Shown here: positions 16,501 through 23,987 of the stretch, piece after piece
Layout of the letters: every line of letters starts with the position of its first letter
How positions within the stretch are numbered: position 1 is the stretch's first letter
Program-made: the position numbers and the translations under genes
Notes under the pieces: generated by a model
Databases searched by the model: none
Seen by the model: only the letters and a program-made list of their open reading frames with translations
What the model was told of the DNA's origin: nothing
DNA from: a bacterium
GTDB lineage: Bacteria > JAHJDO01
Length of the DNA: 25,224 bases
Assembly: GCA_030631525.1 (NCBI GenBank)
Contig: DAOVKY010000002.1
Coordinates: 1-25,224 of the forward strand
Reading direction: 5' to 3'

Positions 16501-18396
16501 AATATAATACCTAAATACATCTGTTCCAATAAAAAGCTTTTGATCAGAGAATGGGAATATGAAGGAGAAGATTATCTTGTCTGCGCTTACCCTGAAGGCA
16601 AGGGATTAATAAACAAGTTCCATTTAAAAGTAAGGGGTAATCACAAAATTATTGACTACCTTTTAGGGGCAGAAATTCCTGTTGTTTTTGACGGTGAATA
16701 TACTTCTTTCCAGGGCATCATTCCATCTCATAGCGGCAGGGTTTATCAACTGAAAGAGAATTTCGGAAACAAAACTTCCCTTCTTAAACAAGAACCTGTT
16801 AAAAAAAAAGAAAGAGGAAAAAAGACTGCTTCTCAAACAAGCCTTCCCTATAAGGGATATATTTTTACACAGGAGCCCAGGGAGATAAAAGGTTACCTCT
16901 TTCAATCTTATGTAGTCCCATTAACTGACCGGACAGGAGAGGCATTTCTTGTAGTAAGTAAAGGAGATGAGAAACAAAAAAGGAAGGTAGAGCCAGGTAA
17001 AGAATACGTGTTTTTTTTTAAAGAAGCATCTTTTTCTGTTAAATGTCTCTCATTAATCTTTATCTATCCAGAAGGTATAGATATGGAGATAAGAGAAACA
17101 CAAAAAGCACCTATTTTCTCTGCCTGCTCTTTTCAGGAACAAGATTCTGACCTTCTGCTTTCAAATGGTTTGGTAGAATTAAAGATAATTCCCCAAAAAG
17201 GAGGAAGAATAAGTGAATATATTACTCTTCCTGAAAAGGTTAATCATCTTGTCAGCACTCACAAGTGTATTATCGGTGGAGGGATAAAGGAGCATGAAGG
17301 TAGATACCCAGGTGTTCTTTACAAGCAGCCATTCTCTTATCGAGTAATAATGGAGAACAGGGAACAGGTAAAGATTTCACTTGCGATGGATAAACCGGTT
17401 AAAAGCTCTTTCTCAGATGTATCTCTTTTGCTAAAGAAATCTATTGTTATTAAGAAGAATGAAGCTAAAGTGAAATTACAGATAAAAGAGTATAATTATA
17501 GTAAAACTCCAAAGCGTCTTTCTTTAACTCTTCACCCTATGTTAAGTATCGGAGGTATACCGGATAAAGAAGATACATTCTTTATCCCGACAAAAGAAGG
17601 ATTGAAAATCCTTCCGTACGATAGGAAAGCTCAGTTCTTTTTTTCGCCGAGTGAACCATGGGCTGCCTGCTGCGATAAAGGAGAAAAGGTAGCCTATATT
17701 ACTTCTTTTTCTCTTGATGAGGTGGAAACAGTGTATGTTTGTCTGTTGCCAGACGGCTACACCTTTGAACTCTTTGCCTTAAAGAAGGAGATAAAACCTT
17801 TAGAAGCGCTTTCTTTAAATGTAGACTTTTTTCTAATTAAAGGAATCGCCGGTATAGGTAATTTCAAAGAAGGTTTAGCTTCGCATATTTCTTTGCCCAA
17901 GGATTCTTTTTCTCAAGGTGATGAAGAAATAAGATTTACCGTGGAACTGGGAAGCGCTTTTTTAGAGAAGAAAGAATTAAGCGGAAAGCTCTCTCTTTTC
18001 AAGGAAGGAAAGAAGATAAAAGAGATAGGAAGATTTAATGAGAAAATCTCTTTTGAACATAGTTTAGAGGAAAAATTTTCTTTTCCGGCAAAAGAATTAA
18101 GAGATGGCGCGTACGAAGTTGCGCTTTCTGTTTCAGACCGGCGGGGGAAAGAGGTATTAAGGGAAAAGAAACAGATTCTACTGGCAGGAGAAGCTAAAAA
18201 GGAGAACGCAAGGGTCTATAACGATTTTAAGGAGCGACTTGAACAATTAAAACAAAAATATCCTTCCAAAAAAACTCAACTTGTTGAAATCTTTATCTTA
18301 CTGGAAGAATTCCATAGCGCTATTGAAGAAAATAACAAAGAAAAAATACTTTTGAAAAGAAAAAAAATCAACCAAGCTTTAAAAGCAATGCTTTAA
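13549..18396 (+). CDS. Giant secreted multidomain GH42-like glycoside hydrolase
   Basis: A 1615-residue protein. The start is ATG 13549 with SD AAGGAG 7 bases before it; a TTG two codons upstream overlaps that spacing. There is an N-terminal signal peptide (hydrophobic to about residue 28; SGC at 17-19 could be a lipobox). Regions: about 36-300, Rossmann/GATase-like (KRIVIFWDEAF, FNFLAEGGNVIISS); 305-415, coiled coil; 415-780, a clan-A TIM barrel, with candidate acid/base E549 (VMLGERGLNN) and nucleophile E697 (PVVTGEWSGF), plus GGHVGINAWFW; 785-985, the GATase-like domain typical of GH42 (LLIVSHAGYLSEELQKLLVE); beta domains to about 1180; 1190-1435, a galactose-mutarotase-like beta-sandwich (LLLSNGLVELKIIPQKGGRI); 1460-1550, Ig-like; a helical tail. 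It probably attacks an external glycan. The fold calls are from motifs, and the catalytic residues are inferred. Confidence 0.75.
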   Translation: MKVKGKAGSLFVLIMMSGCFLFSGISLAGGRESIQNKRIVIFWDEAFPTGKSAKSLSWYQEHLKELGLKTTVADAKEMSDSKFLTKNRFDTLVLPLNDYIPFLATYSIFNFLAEGGNVIISSIPRFSRVYHKEKGTWNINIGKRFDLKRGKIEFQIRFLPWESAQRSLLTSLKINPDLPPYLKSKLPPVTGPFIGEYGLPDKMNMYKHVYKRAGGIRDFDLCGGRNVETAANIILPVYLLPSGEPADFIAYRYHNNWYNDSTLIILGKLGASLLNTDIAGDVLYTSLKLCEAKFPGEEKPSYYQNLLTLHREVSSFGRLFIETYYPLRDLTFKKFYRNKKEFKELKKKMLSCESALSYIMAEKQKIDSLLFSSSDSKEQGERRKKLLIRIEEEKNNFQTIKKQLAKEINQIRYPEEVKITSPLGEMPVTADRTDGGLYTLRKGFFQTCKDLGVNNWFLNARPDNFLPFLNDPEIKKSIRETGIKISPSMSYWRLFHIFPAQGVLNISTGQVTETPRQIYDFERTEKNIRSHVAQFKNRPILDHKVMLGERGLNNKFWGEQAKEEYQCHLMDKYKDIKNLTERWKTNYQNFKDIKLLTRPPKTVSEHSNWEDWTNYREKRHLAIIKFTYETFKKYDPERLVSVLAASTGAVSYPYCGNNFYQATKYMDVNAIDGTALPAKQEWIYFDLNCGKPVVTGEWSGFYMSETDILKGRKKLSGQLWQEVSGGHVGINAWFWSKYGFEANYVDSTGLPTLYGWELKNLVSDFRKFDHILLDGRRRNETEVRILFSDTSRVHEADWTTNRYSSPHYVGVENYYSLMLKLHQPARVIDEEAVLEGADLSKCRLLIVSHAGYLSEELQKLLVEYVKKGGNVLLEGRSGKFDNYGHSSNFLFKEAGIAASFVTGKAIILPGDKFYKFRRDEFAFSPSLFSPEKGKVLIKYEDGRPALVSVPVGKGKVIVSGAPIGLDAKGFDFLTIIMGEIFKEANIIPKYICSNKKLLIREWEYEGEDYLVCAYPEGKGLINKFHLKVRGNHKIIDYLLGAEIPVVFDGEYTSFQGIIPSHSGRVYQLKENFGNKTSLLKQEPVKKKERGKKTASQTSLPYKGYIFTQEPREIKGYLFQSYVVPLTDRTGEAFLVVSKGDEKQKRKVEPGKEYVFFFKEASFSVKCLSLIFIYPEGIDMEIRETQKAPIFSACSFQEQDSDLLLSNGLVELKIIPQKGGRISEYITLPEKVNHLVSTHKCIIGGGIKEHEGRYPGVLYKQPFSYRVIMENREQVKISLAMDKPVKSSFSDVSLLLKKSIVIKKNEAKVKLQIKEYNYSKTPKRLSLTLHPMLSIGGIPDKEDTFFIPTKEGLKILPYDRKAQFFFSPSEPWAACCDKGEKVAYITSFSLDEVETVYVCLLPDGYTFELFALKKEIKPLEALSLNVDFFLIKGIAGIGNFKEGLASHISLPKDSFSQGDEEIRFTVELGSAFLEKKELSGKLSLFKEGKKIKEIGRFNEKISFEHSLEEKFSFPAKELRDGAYEVALSVSDRRGKEVLREKKQILLAGEAKKENARVYNDFKERLEQLKQKYPSKKTQLVEIFILLEEFHSAIEENNKEKILLKRKKINQALKAML

Positions 18397-18403
18397 AAGC
18401 AAT
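18376..18403. repeat. Exact 14-bp tandem duplication across the stop codon
   Basis: GCTTTAAAAGCAAT occurs at 18376-18389 and again at 18390-18403. The second copy supplies the stop of the giant hydrolase (TAA 18394-18396). With one copy the frame would end ...KAIE-stop instead of ...KAML-stop. It looks like a recent slippage duplication with little effect. Confidence 0.8.
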
Positions 18404-18427
18404 TGAATAATTTTGGAGAGAGGGCGA

Positions 18428-18544
18428 ATGTATAAAATGGAAAATAATATATTGAAGGTAGAAATTAGCAAAGAGGGATTAATTTCTGTAAGTATACCCT
18501 CGTTCATTTCAAGTAACAGCATGACTATAAAAAGCTATGAATAA
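18428..18544 (+). pseudogene. Short ORF, probable 5' fragment of a lost gene
   Basis: A 38-codon ORF starts at ATG 18428, with GGAGAGAGGG just upstream. It reads MYKMENNILKVEISKEGLIS and continues beta-strand-like before ending at 18542-18544. The opening (x-NxxLKVEIxxxGxISV) resembles the first strands of the N-terminal sandwich of several glycoside hydrolase families. The rest of such a gene is absent, so it is probably a stump left by a deletion. Its stop overlaps the start of the GNAT gene by 8 bases, and the GNAT start has no SD of its own, so translating this stump may now deliver ribosomes to the acetyltransferase gene. Confidence 0.45.
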
Positions 18545-19052
18545 TCTAAAAATACATAAATTCAATGAACCATTACCTGAGAATGTGGATTCTGCTGTTC
18601 GCGATTTACTATGCGAGTGCTTCCCCTCAGATAGAGAAGTATTTTCTCATACGCGGTATTGGCATGGTTCAGCGCCTGTCTATTCATTAGTTTATCGGGA
18701 ACATAATCGTGTTGCAGGCTATGTTGGCATTGTAGTGCGAAAGATCAAGGTTGATAATGTATTTGTAACAATTGCAGGAATTCAGAGTTTAGCTGTCTCA
18801 GGTAAGTTGCGCGGCAAAGGAGTAGGTCGTCAGTTAATGATAGAGGCTATAAATGAAGCAGTAAAGAGAGATATTTATTATGGTCTGCTTTTTTGCGTAC
18901 CTGAGCTTGAGCGCTTTTACGCTTCTCTTGGATGGATCAAAACAAGCGAGAAGGTTATGATGGCTGATGCGAGAAATATCACTATGTTTAAGGAACTTGC
19001 TGAAGAAAAATTTCCAAATGGAGATATTGACCTACAAGGTCGTGACTGGTAA
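18537..19052 (+). CDS. GNAT-family N-acetyltransferase
   Basis: A 171-residue GNAT domain. The acetyl-CoA-binding motif A is SLAVSGKLRGKGVGRQLM (84-101), with the R-x-x-G-x-G core at 92-97. It is preceded by RVAGYVGIVVRKIKV (strands 2-4) and followed by GLLFCVPELERFYASLGW, the usual motif B region. The order resembles the NodA or AAC(2')-like branch, but the acceptor is unknown. There is no SD before ATG 18537; it overlaps the short ORF before it. The GH4 gene starts 25 bases downstream, so it likely belongs to the same transcript. Acetylation of an amino sugar or an unrelated small molecule are both possible. Confidence 0.87.
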   Translation: MNNLKIHKFNEPLPENVDSAVRDLLCECFPSDREVFSHTRYWHGSAPVYSLVYREHNRVAGYVGIVVRKIKVDNVFVTIAGIQSLAVSGKLRGKGVGRQLMIEAINEAVKRDIYYGLLFCVPELERFYASLGWIKTSEKVMMADARNITMFKELAEEKFPNGDIDLQGRDW

Positions 19053-19077
19053 ACAAGAAAGAGAAAGGAATTTTATT

Positions 19078-20445
19078 ATGGGAGCAAAGAAAATAGTATG
19101 TCTTGGCGGCGGGAGTCTTTATTTCAGGCGTTTATTACCTGATCTATTATTGAATAAAGAATTGGAAGGCTCGGAGATTGTGCTTTATGACATTGATAAT
19201 GAAAAAGTGAAAAGAATGGCTGCTATGGGCCAGCGCCTGGCAAAGACTGTTGGCGCTAGTTTCAAGATACGTTCTACAATTGACCTTGCGGACGCGGTTG
19301 ACGGCGCGGATTTTGCTGTTGCTTCAATTGGCGGAAGCGGCGCTGAAATCACAAAAGATGTTTATGGCTCGCGATTTCACAGCGCCGACATACACATTCC
19401 AGCAAAATATGGAATCCATCAGATCGTTGGCGACACATGCGGCCCGGCTGGAATGATGATGGCATTTCGTTCAGTTCCAGCGTATCTGAAGATCTGCCGT
19501 GAGATGGAAAAACGTTGTCCTGATGTTATTGTATTAAGCCATTCAAATCCTATGGCAGTACTTTGCCGTGCAATGCATAAGTATACTAATTTAACTGTGA
19601 TCGGCATCTGTCATGGTGTGCAGGCCGGGATTTCTCATGCGGCAAAGATTCTTAGGGTGCCGACTGAGGAACTGGAGTGTATATGGATTGGCACTAATCA
19701 CTATTACTGGTTTACCAAAATCCTGCATAAGGGAAAGGATATGCGCGAAAAACTGATGAGCTGTGTCCGCAAAGATCAGGCAATAAAAGGGGGAAAACTC
19801 TGCGCCGGATTATCACAGATTTACGGATATCATATTGTTTATCCGGAAGACGACCATACTATTGAATTCTATCCTTTCCTCACCCAAGTGAATGGAGGAT
19901 ATAACAAACTGCCCTATGATTTAGCAAAAAGCGCCAAAGAGTTTGTATCTGAGGAAACAGCGCCTATGCCAGGCGCAAAACCTGTTTCAAAGGAAGTGAG
20001 AGCAAAGTTTTTCAAAAACTATCAGAAGCTATTGGATGAGACCAAACTGCCTAAAAATATTGACAATTCAATTACAGGCGAAGGTGTTGGAGCTATTATC
20101 AGCGCCATAGCAAATGGCAGACGGCAGGTTTGTATTGCGAACATTGCAAACAATTATGCGATTTCAAATCTTCCCAGAACTGCAGAAGTAGAGGTGGAAG
20201 CAGTAACTGACTCTAAAGGTGTACGCGCTGTGCAGATGGGTGAGGCGCCCTTAGTCCTTAAGGGTATATTGGAAAAACGGTTTGTATGGCAGGAGCTTGT
20301 TGTTGACGCAGCAGTAAAAGGAGATCGCAACCTTGCGCTGCAAGCTTTGTTAATAGATGAAATGGCTATTTGGCCGGAAAAAGCGGAAGCAATGCTGGAT
20401 GAATTGCTTCTTGCTTCAAGGAGTTTACTTCCACAGTTTTTTTAA
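19078..20445 (+). CDS. GH4 family NAD-dependent glycosidase
   Basis: A 455-residue GH4 protein. These enzymes use NAD+ and a divalent metal to oxidise C3, eliminate the aglycone and re-reduce. The NAD-binding loop KIVCLGGGSLYF is at residues 5-16, and the second-strand acid is in IVLYDID. HSNPMAVL (155-162) holds the conserved Asn. Metal ligands are C178 (GICHGVQ) and H208 (GTNHYYWF), spaced 30 apart as usual. The C-terminus is complete. I chose ATG 19078 (SD AAAGGAA), because extending to 18967 overlaps the GNAT gene and adds non-homologous residues. Unphosphorylated substrate is suggested by absence of a PTS or kinase nearby, but alpha-galactosidase, alpha-glucosidase or glucuronidase cannot be separated. 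GC content is somewhat higher than in the large hydrolase upstream. Confidence 0.92.
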   Translation: MGAKKIVCLGGGSLYFRRLLPDLLLNKELEGSEIVLYDIDNEKVKRMAAMGQRLAKTVGASFKIRSTIDLADAVDGADFAVASIGGSGAEITKDVYGSRFHSADIHIPAKYGIHQIVGDTCGPAGMMMAFRSVPAYLKICREMEKRCPDVIVLSHSNPMAVLCRAMHKYTNLTVIGICHGVQAGISHAAKILRVPTEELECIWIGTNHYYWFTKILHKGKDMREKLMSCVRKDQAIKGGKLCAGLSQIYGYHIVYPEDDHTIEFYPFLTQVNGGYNKLPYDLAKSAKEFVSEETAPMPGAKPVSKEVRAKFFKNYQKLLDETKLPKNIDNSITGEGVGAIISAIANGRRQVCIANIANNYAISNLPRTAEVEVEAVTDSKGVRAVQMGEAPLVLKGILEKRFVWQELVVDAAVKGDRNLALQALLIDEMAIWPEKAEAMLDELLLASRSLLPQFF

Positions 20446-20479
20446 ATAATTTCAGAAACATGAATGAGGAGTATATGAT

Positions 20480-21676
20480 ATGGGAAAAAAATCAAAAATG
20501 ACCTCAAAAGAAAGAATGCTGGCAGCGTTGGAATATAAGGAAGTTGATTATATTCCCTGTTCATTTATGCTTTTTTTTAATATGTACCGCACAAGCAATA
20601 CTGAACAGGAAGCTGTGGAAAGACAGCTTGAATTGGGGCTTGATGCATATATACATACAGGTTATTTACGGCATTCTCTTCATCCTGATGCGCAATATCA
20701 TGAATGGGTGGAGGAGAAGAACAATGCCAAATACTTTTGCCGAAGGATTGATACACCGAAGGGACCTTTAACCGGGCGTGTGAAGCAGAGAGAAGGATGG
20801 CCGAAGCAAGGCGATTTTCCTCTTTTAAATGACTGGATTGTTACACGCGCAGAAGAGATACTTGTGAAACCGGAACAAGACCTGGAAAAACTCAAATACA
20901 TATTCGGTCCTTTTAAAGATAAGGATATAAACGCCTTGAAAGAAAGCGCCCGGTGGGCAAAGAAAATTGCAGATCAACATAATATATTGCAGGTTGGGGG
21001 ATGGAAGGCATTAGATGCTAAGATCATGCATTCTGATGCAGGGGTTATGGGTTGTGACGCTATGGCTTGGCTGTCGGGTTATGAGGAGATAATGGTGCTT
21101 TCTATATCAAAGCCGGAAATAATAAGAGAGTATGCCAACATTATCCATGAGTGGAATATGAAACAAATTGAGATTTATCTTGATGTAACTGATGCTGACA
21201 TTATCTGGCGGAGAGGATGGTATGAAACAACAGAATTCTGGACACCGGAAGCATACAGAAAAATCATTGTTCCTACACTCAAAAGAGAAGTAGAACTCGT
21301 TCATCAGGCAGAGAAAAAATACGGCTATATTGTAACAAGCGCGTTTCTTCCAATCCTTGATGATATTCTTGATACGGGGATTGATGTCCTGATCGGTCTT
21401 GATCCGAAAGAGGGCAAGGGCACCAATCTGAATATTGTAAAGCAGAAGTTTGCAGACAGAAAAAAGACAATATGGGGAGGAGTGAGTGGAGCAGTAACAA
21501 TTGAGCTTGGCACTGAAAAAGAGACTGAAGAGGCTGTAATTGAGGCTTTAAAAATTTTAGGTAAAAACCGGGGGTATATTTTATCCCCTGTAGATAACGT
21601 ACGGGAAGATACGGAAAATGCGTGGGAAAATACCAGTGTTTTTATTGATACGTGGAAGAAATACAGAAATTTGTAA
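20480..21676 (+). CDS. Uroporphyrinogen decarboxylase (URO-D) superfamily protein
   Basis: A 398-residue protein. It opens with MTSKERMLAALEYKEVDYIP (from residue 7), the standard start of the URO-D/methyltransferase superfamily. It ends with TIWGGVSGAVTIELGTEKE and RGYILSPVDNVREDTENAWEN, the usual barrel-end motifs. True HemE proteins are about 350 residues and have different substrate arginines; this divergent group is more like the corrinoid-dependent methyltransferases (MtaA/MtbA type) or uncharacterised members found in sugar clusters of PVC-type bacteria. SD GAGGAG lies 9 bases before the ATG. It is 34 bases after GH4 and 12 before DUF4432, so co-transcribed. No corrinoid protein is nearby. 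Possible removal of a methyl group from a methylated sugar is speculation. Confidence 0.85.
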   Translation: MGKKSKMTSKERMLAALEYKEVDYIPCSFMLFFNMYRTSNTEQEAVERQLELGLDAYIHTGYLRHSLHPDAQYHEWVEEKNNAKYFCRRIDTPKGPLTGRVKQREGWPKQGDFPLLNDWIVTRAEEILVKPEQDLEKLKYIFGPFKDKDINALKESARWAKKIADQHNILQVGGWKALDAKIMHSDAGVMGCDAMAWLSGYEEIMVLSISKPEIIREYANIIHEWNMKQIEIYLDVTDADIIWRRGWYETTEFWTPEAYRKIIVPTLKREVELVHQAEKKYGYIVTSAFLPILDDILDTGIDVLIGLDPKEGKGTNLNIVKQKFADRKKTIWGGVSGAVTIELGTEKETEEAVIEALKILGKNRGYILSPVDNVREDTENAWENTSVFIDTWKKYRNL

Positions 21677-21688
21677 AGAGTAAAAACT

Positions 21689-22798
21689 GTGATAATTAAA
21701 AATAGACATTTTACCATTACCAAAAAAGAGCTTGAACGCAGAATTGGAAATGTTACACAAATAGGCGGAACACGGCATTATGAACTTTTAGAGGGAAATT
21801 CTAAGGGGACAAGAGCCGTTGATTTTAATACAGGTTCTGGATTTTGTTTTACTGTGCTTCTGGATAGAGGATTGGATATTTCTCGTGCTACTTATAATGG
21901 GATAAACCTTGTCTATCATACGCCTAATGGTGAAGTAAACCCTGCCTTTTACAAACCAGAGGGATATGGTTGGCTTAGAACCTTTTTTGGAGGTCTTCTT
22001 ACAACTTGTGGATTGACTTATCTAGGCCCGCCATGCATAGACGGAGATGAGGTGATTGGCCTACATGGACGCTACAGCAATACCCCAGCAAGACAGATCT
22101 GCGATAAGTCGGAGTGGAAAGGAGATGACTACCATTTAGAGGTTTCAGGGATTGCGGAGGAGGCTTTACTTTTTGGTGACAAACTTAGGCTGACCCGTAC
22201 CATATCTACTAAAATAGGTGCAAAGTCTTTGAATATAAATGATACTGTGGAAAATTTTGGATATAAAGAATCTCCCTTTACTATTCTTTATCACATAAAT
22301 GCAGGATTTCCACTTTTAGATAAAGCCAGCAAACTTATGCTCTCAGCAGTTAAAAGTGAGCCCTGCGATGATATCTCAAAATCCGGCATAGATAAGATGA
22401 ATACATTTAGCGACCCTATTGCGGGATTTAAAGAACAAAACTATCTCCATAGAATGACTGGGGATGAAGCCGGCTACGCCTACGCTGCTATGATCAACAA
22501 GAATTTGTGTAATGGCTTGGGACTTTACATAAAATTTGGCATTCAAAATTTACCTTACCTCTCCGAATGGAAGATGATGGGAGAAGGAGATTATGTGGTA
22601 GGAATAGAGCCTTGCAATGTGAGATGTGAAAGCAGAAGTATTCTTCGAAAAAATAAACTTCTCCCATTTCTGAAGCCTGGTGAAATTAAGGAGATCAAAA
22701 TAGAAATCGGGATTCTTGAAGGAGAAAAAGAAATAGAAGTATTTACGAATAAGATTAAAAGAATCCTGAATCACAGGGAAAAGCACTGTGAGGGATGA
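21689..22798 (+). CDS. DUF4432 aldose-1-epimerase-like protein
   Basis: A 369-residue protein matching DUF4432. FTVLLDRGLDISRATYNGINLVYHTPNG (about 53-80) is the family's most typical stretch; GWLRTFFGGLLTTCGLTYLGPP (about 94-115), LHGRYSNTPA and WKMMGEGDYVVGIEPCN (near the end) follow. The family has the galactose-mutarotase beta-sandwich fold and is often in sugar-catabolism operons; substrates are mostly unknown. The start is GTG 21689; no ATG lies near the family's N-terminus, and the SD is weak (AAAGAG). With the GH4 and PIG-L neighbours it suggests handling of a free sugar anomer. The giant secreted hydrolase also carries a mutarotase-like domain. Confidence 0.92.
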   Translation: MIIKNRHFTITKKELERRIGNVTQIGGTRHYELLEGNSKGTRAVDFNTGSGFCFTVLLDRGLDISRATYNGINLVYHTPNGEVNPAFYKPEGYGWLRTFFGGLLTTCGLTYLGPPCIDGDEVIGLHGRYSNTPARQICDKSEWKGDDYHLEVSGIAEEALLFGDKLRLTRTISTKIGAKSLNINDTVENFGYKESPFTILYHINAGFPLLDKASKLMLSAVKSEPCDDISKSGIDKMNTFSDPIAGFKEQNYLHRMTGDEAGYAYAAMINKNLCNGLGLYIKFGIQNLPYLSEWKMMGEGDYVVGIEPCNVRCESRSILRKNKLLPFLKPGEIKEIKIEIGILEGEKEIEVFTNKIKRILNHREKHCEG

Positions 22799-22848
22799 TG
22801 AAATATTATGATACGACTAACTAAAAAATAGCTCTGGAAAGGAATCAA

Positions 22849-23619
22849 ATGGATAAAAAGACAATATTGGTAGTTGGTGCGCATATGGATGACTGCGAAA
22901 TTGGGGCAGGCGGCTTAATTATTAAAGCAGTAAGAAAAGGACATAGAGTAGTTCTGGTTAATGTCGCCACTGATTATTCTACATGGTCTACAACTAAAGG
23001 AAGGGAAGAAGAAATTAAGGCAAAAGTCTTAAATAAGGCAAAGGAGATGAAGGTAGAGAAAAGGCTTCTTGGATATGGATATCAATCTGTAATTTTTAAT
23101 CTGGAGAGCCTAAAGAAAATGGCTGAAATCATCCTTGATGTAAGACCAGATATTACCCTTTTTCATAATCGTTTTGAAAGGGAGCCTTCTGATCATGCGG
23201 TTGTAGGAGAAATCACCCAGCACGCTGTATTTAGTGCAAACCAATTACTGGGAGGAAAACATATTTCTTATGGAATGGAGATGTATAGTTATGAAGTCTA
23301 TCCAAAGTATCCATTTCAGCCGGATACATACATAGATATTAGTGATGTAATTAAAGAAACTGTAGAGACCATTGACTATTTTGGCAGAGAAATATACGCA
23401 GGCTCGCCTTCTGCAAAGAGTTGCGCTGTCATTCAAAGTAAAATTAATATTAACTATTTAGAGAATAAGGAAATATCCTTGTGGCATTATGGAGAGACAA
23501 AATTAGCTCTTTCCCTTTATAGAGGCGCTCAGTGCGGCGTTAGATTTGCTGAAGCCTATACAGCCATGAATAAAAAAGTACTGGGGAAAAGGCTTTTGCA
23601 GGAAATAGTTGAGGATTGA
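22849..23619 (+). CDS. PIG-L/LmbE family deacetylase
   Basis: A 256-residue PIG-L family protein. The zinc motif AHMDDCEIGAGG (11-22) gives H12, D15 and presumably E17, and EPSDHAVVGE (112-121) supplies the second histidine, H116. The family removes N-acetyl groups from GlcNAc-containing glycolipids or small molecules. SD AAAGGAA is about 5 bases before ATG. It is 50 bases after the DUF4432 gene and last in the run GNAT, GH4, URO-D, DUF4432, PIG-L. A deacetylase and an acetyltransferase in one cluster suggest an amino sugar intermediate, which is inference. Sugar-catabolic PIG-L proteins in PVC bacteria are poorly characterised. Confidence 0.92.
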   Translation: MDKKTILVVGAHMDDCEIGAGGLIIKAVRKGHRVVLVNVATDYSTWSTTKGREEEIKAKVLNKAKEMKVEKRLLGYGYQSVIFNLESLKKMAEIILDVRPDITLFHNRFEREPSDHAVVGEITQHAVFSANQLLGGKHISYGMEMYSYEVYPKYPFQPDTYIDISDVIKETVETIDYFGREIYAGSPSAKSCAVIQSKININYLENKEISLWHYGETKLALSLYRGAQCGVRFAEAYTAMNKKVLGKRLLQEIVED

Positions 23620-23627
23620 GAGTCTGG

Positions 23628-23652
23628 ATTCCTGCTAAAAATCTGCAGGAAT
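23628..23652. repeat. Inverted repeat after the PIG-L gene
   Basis: ATTCCTGC (23628-23635) and GCAGGAAT (23645-23652) form a perfect 8-bp stem with a 9-base loop. The surrounding form TCTGGATTCCTGC...GCAGGAATGACG is one I recall as a dispersed intergenic repeat in several uncultured or deltaproteobacterial genomes. It is not followed by a T-run, so it is at best a weak terminator. Confidence 0.6.
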
Positions 23653-23739
23653 GACGTGCTTTACTGGGAACTTACAGAGAAAACACTTGCCCGAAAAATA
23701 TCTTTCTGATAGAATTTGTCCGTTCTTTTTACCTAGTTA

Positions 23740-23987
23740 GATGTATATTGTGGATAACTTATGGATAACTTTTCTTGTGCGGTTATGTGCCCTTTCTATA
23801 TGAGCGGCACTCGTGTTGACGTTAGCCAAGCACTTGTTTTGTTTTTTTATTCTACTAACTTCTTGCTATCAAATAAGTTAAGTCTTTTAAGGTGAATTAT
23901 GTTTAAAAATGAGACATCCAAATTTCTATACTTTCAAGGCTTTGTAGTTATGATGGTTTCTTTATTTATATATTTGTGGATAACTTC
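23740..23987. other. Probable chromosomal origin (oriC) region upstream of dnaA
   Basis: Two perfect DnaA boxes are present in the TGTGGATAA orientation (reverse complement TTATCCACA) at 23749-23757 and 23975-23983. A one-mismatch box, TATGGATAA, lies at 23760-23768, giving a pair spaced by one helical turn. The stretch between 23835 and 23985 is very AT-rich, with T-runs suitable as an unwinding element. The position immediately before dnaA matches many bacterial origins. Three boxes is fewer than typical, and a GC-skew test was not possible here. 23653-23739 shows nothing recognisable. Confidence 0.6.

Noticed and set aside
18967..19077. Extended start of the GH4 gene overlapping the GNAT gene
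   Set aside because: The added 37 residues precede the NAD-binding strand that always begins near residue 5 in GH4, and ATG 19078 has a good SD.
21107..21778. Several long minus-strand frames opposite the URO-D and DUF4432 genes
   Set aside because: Antisense shadows of well-supported genes; composition is not protein-like.
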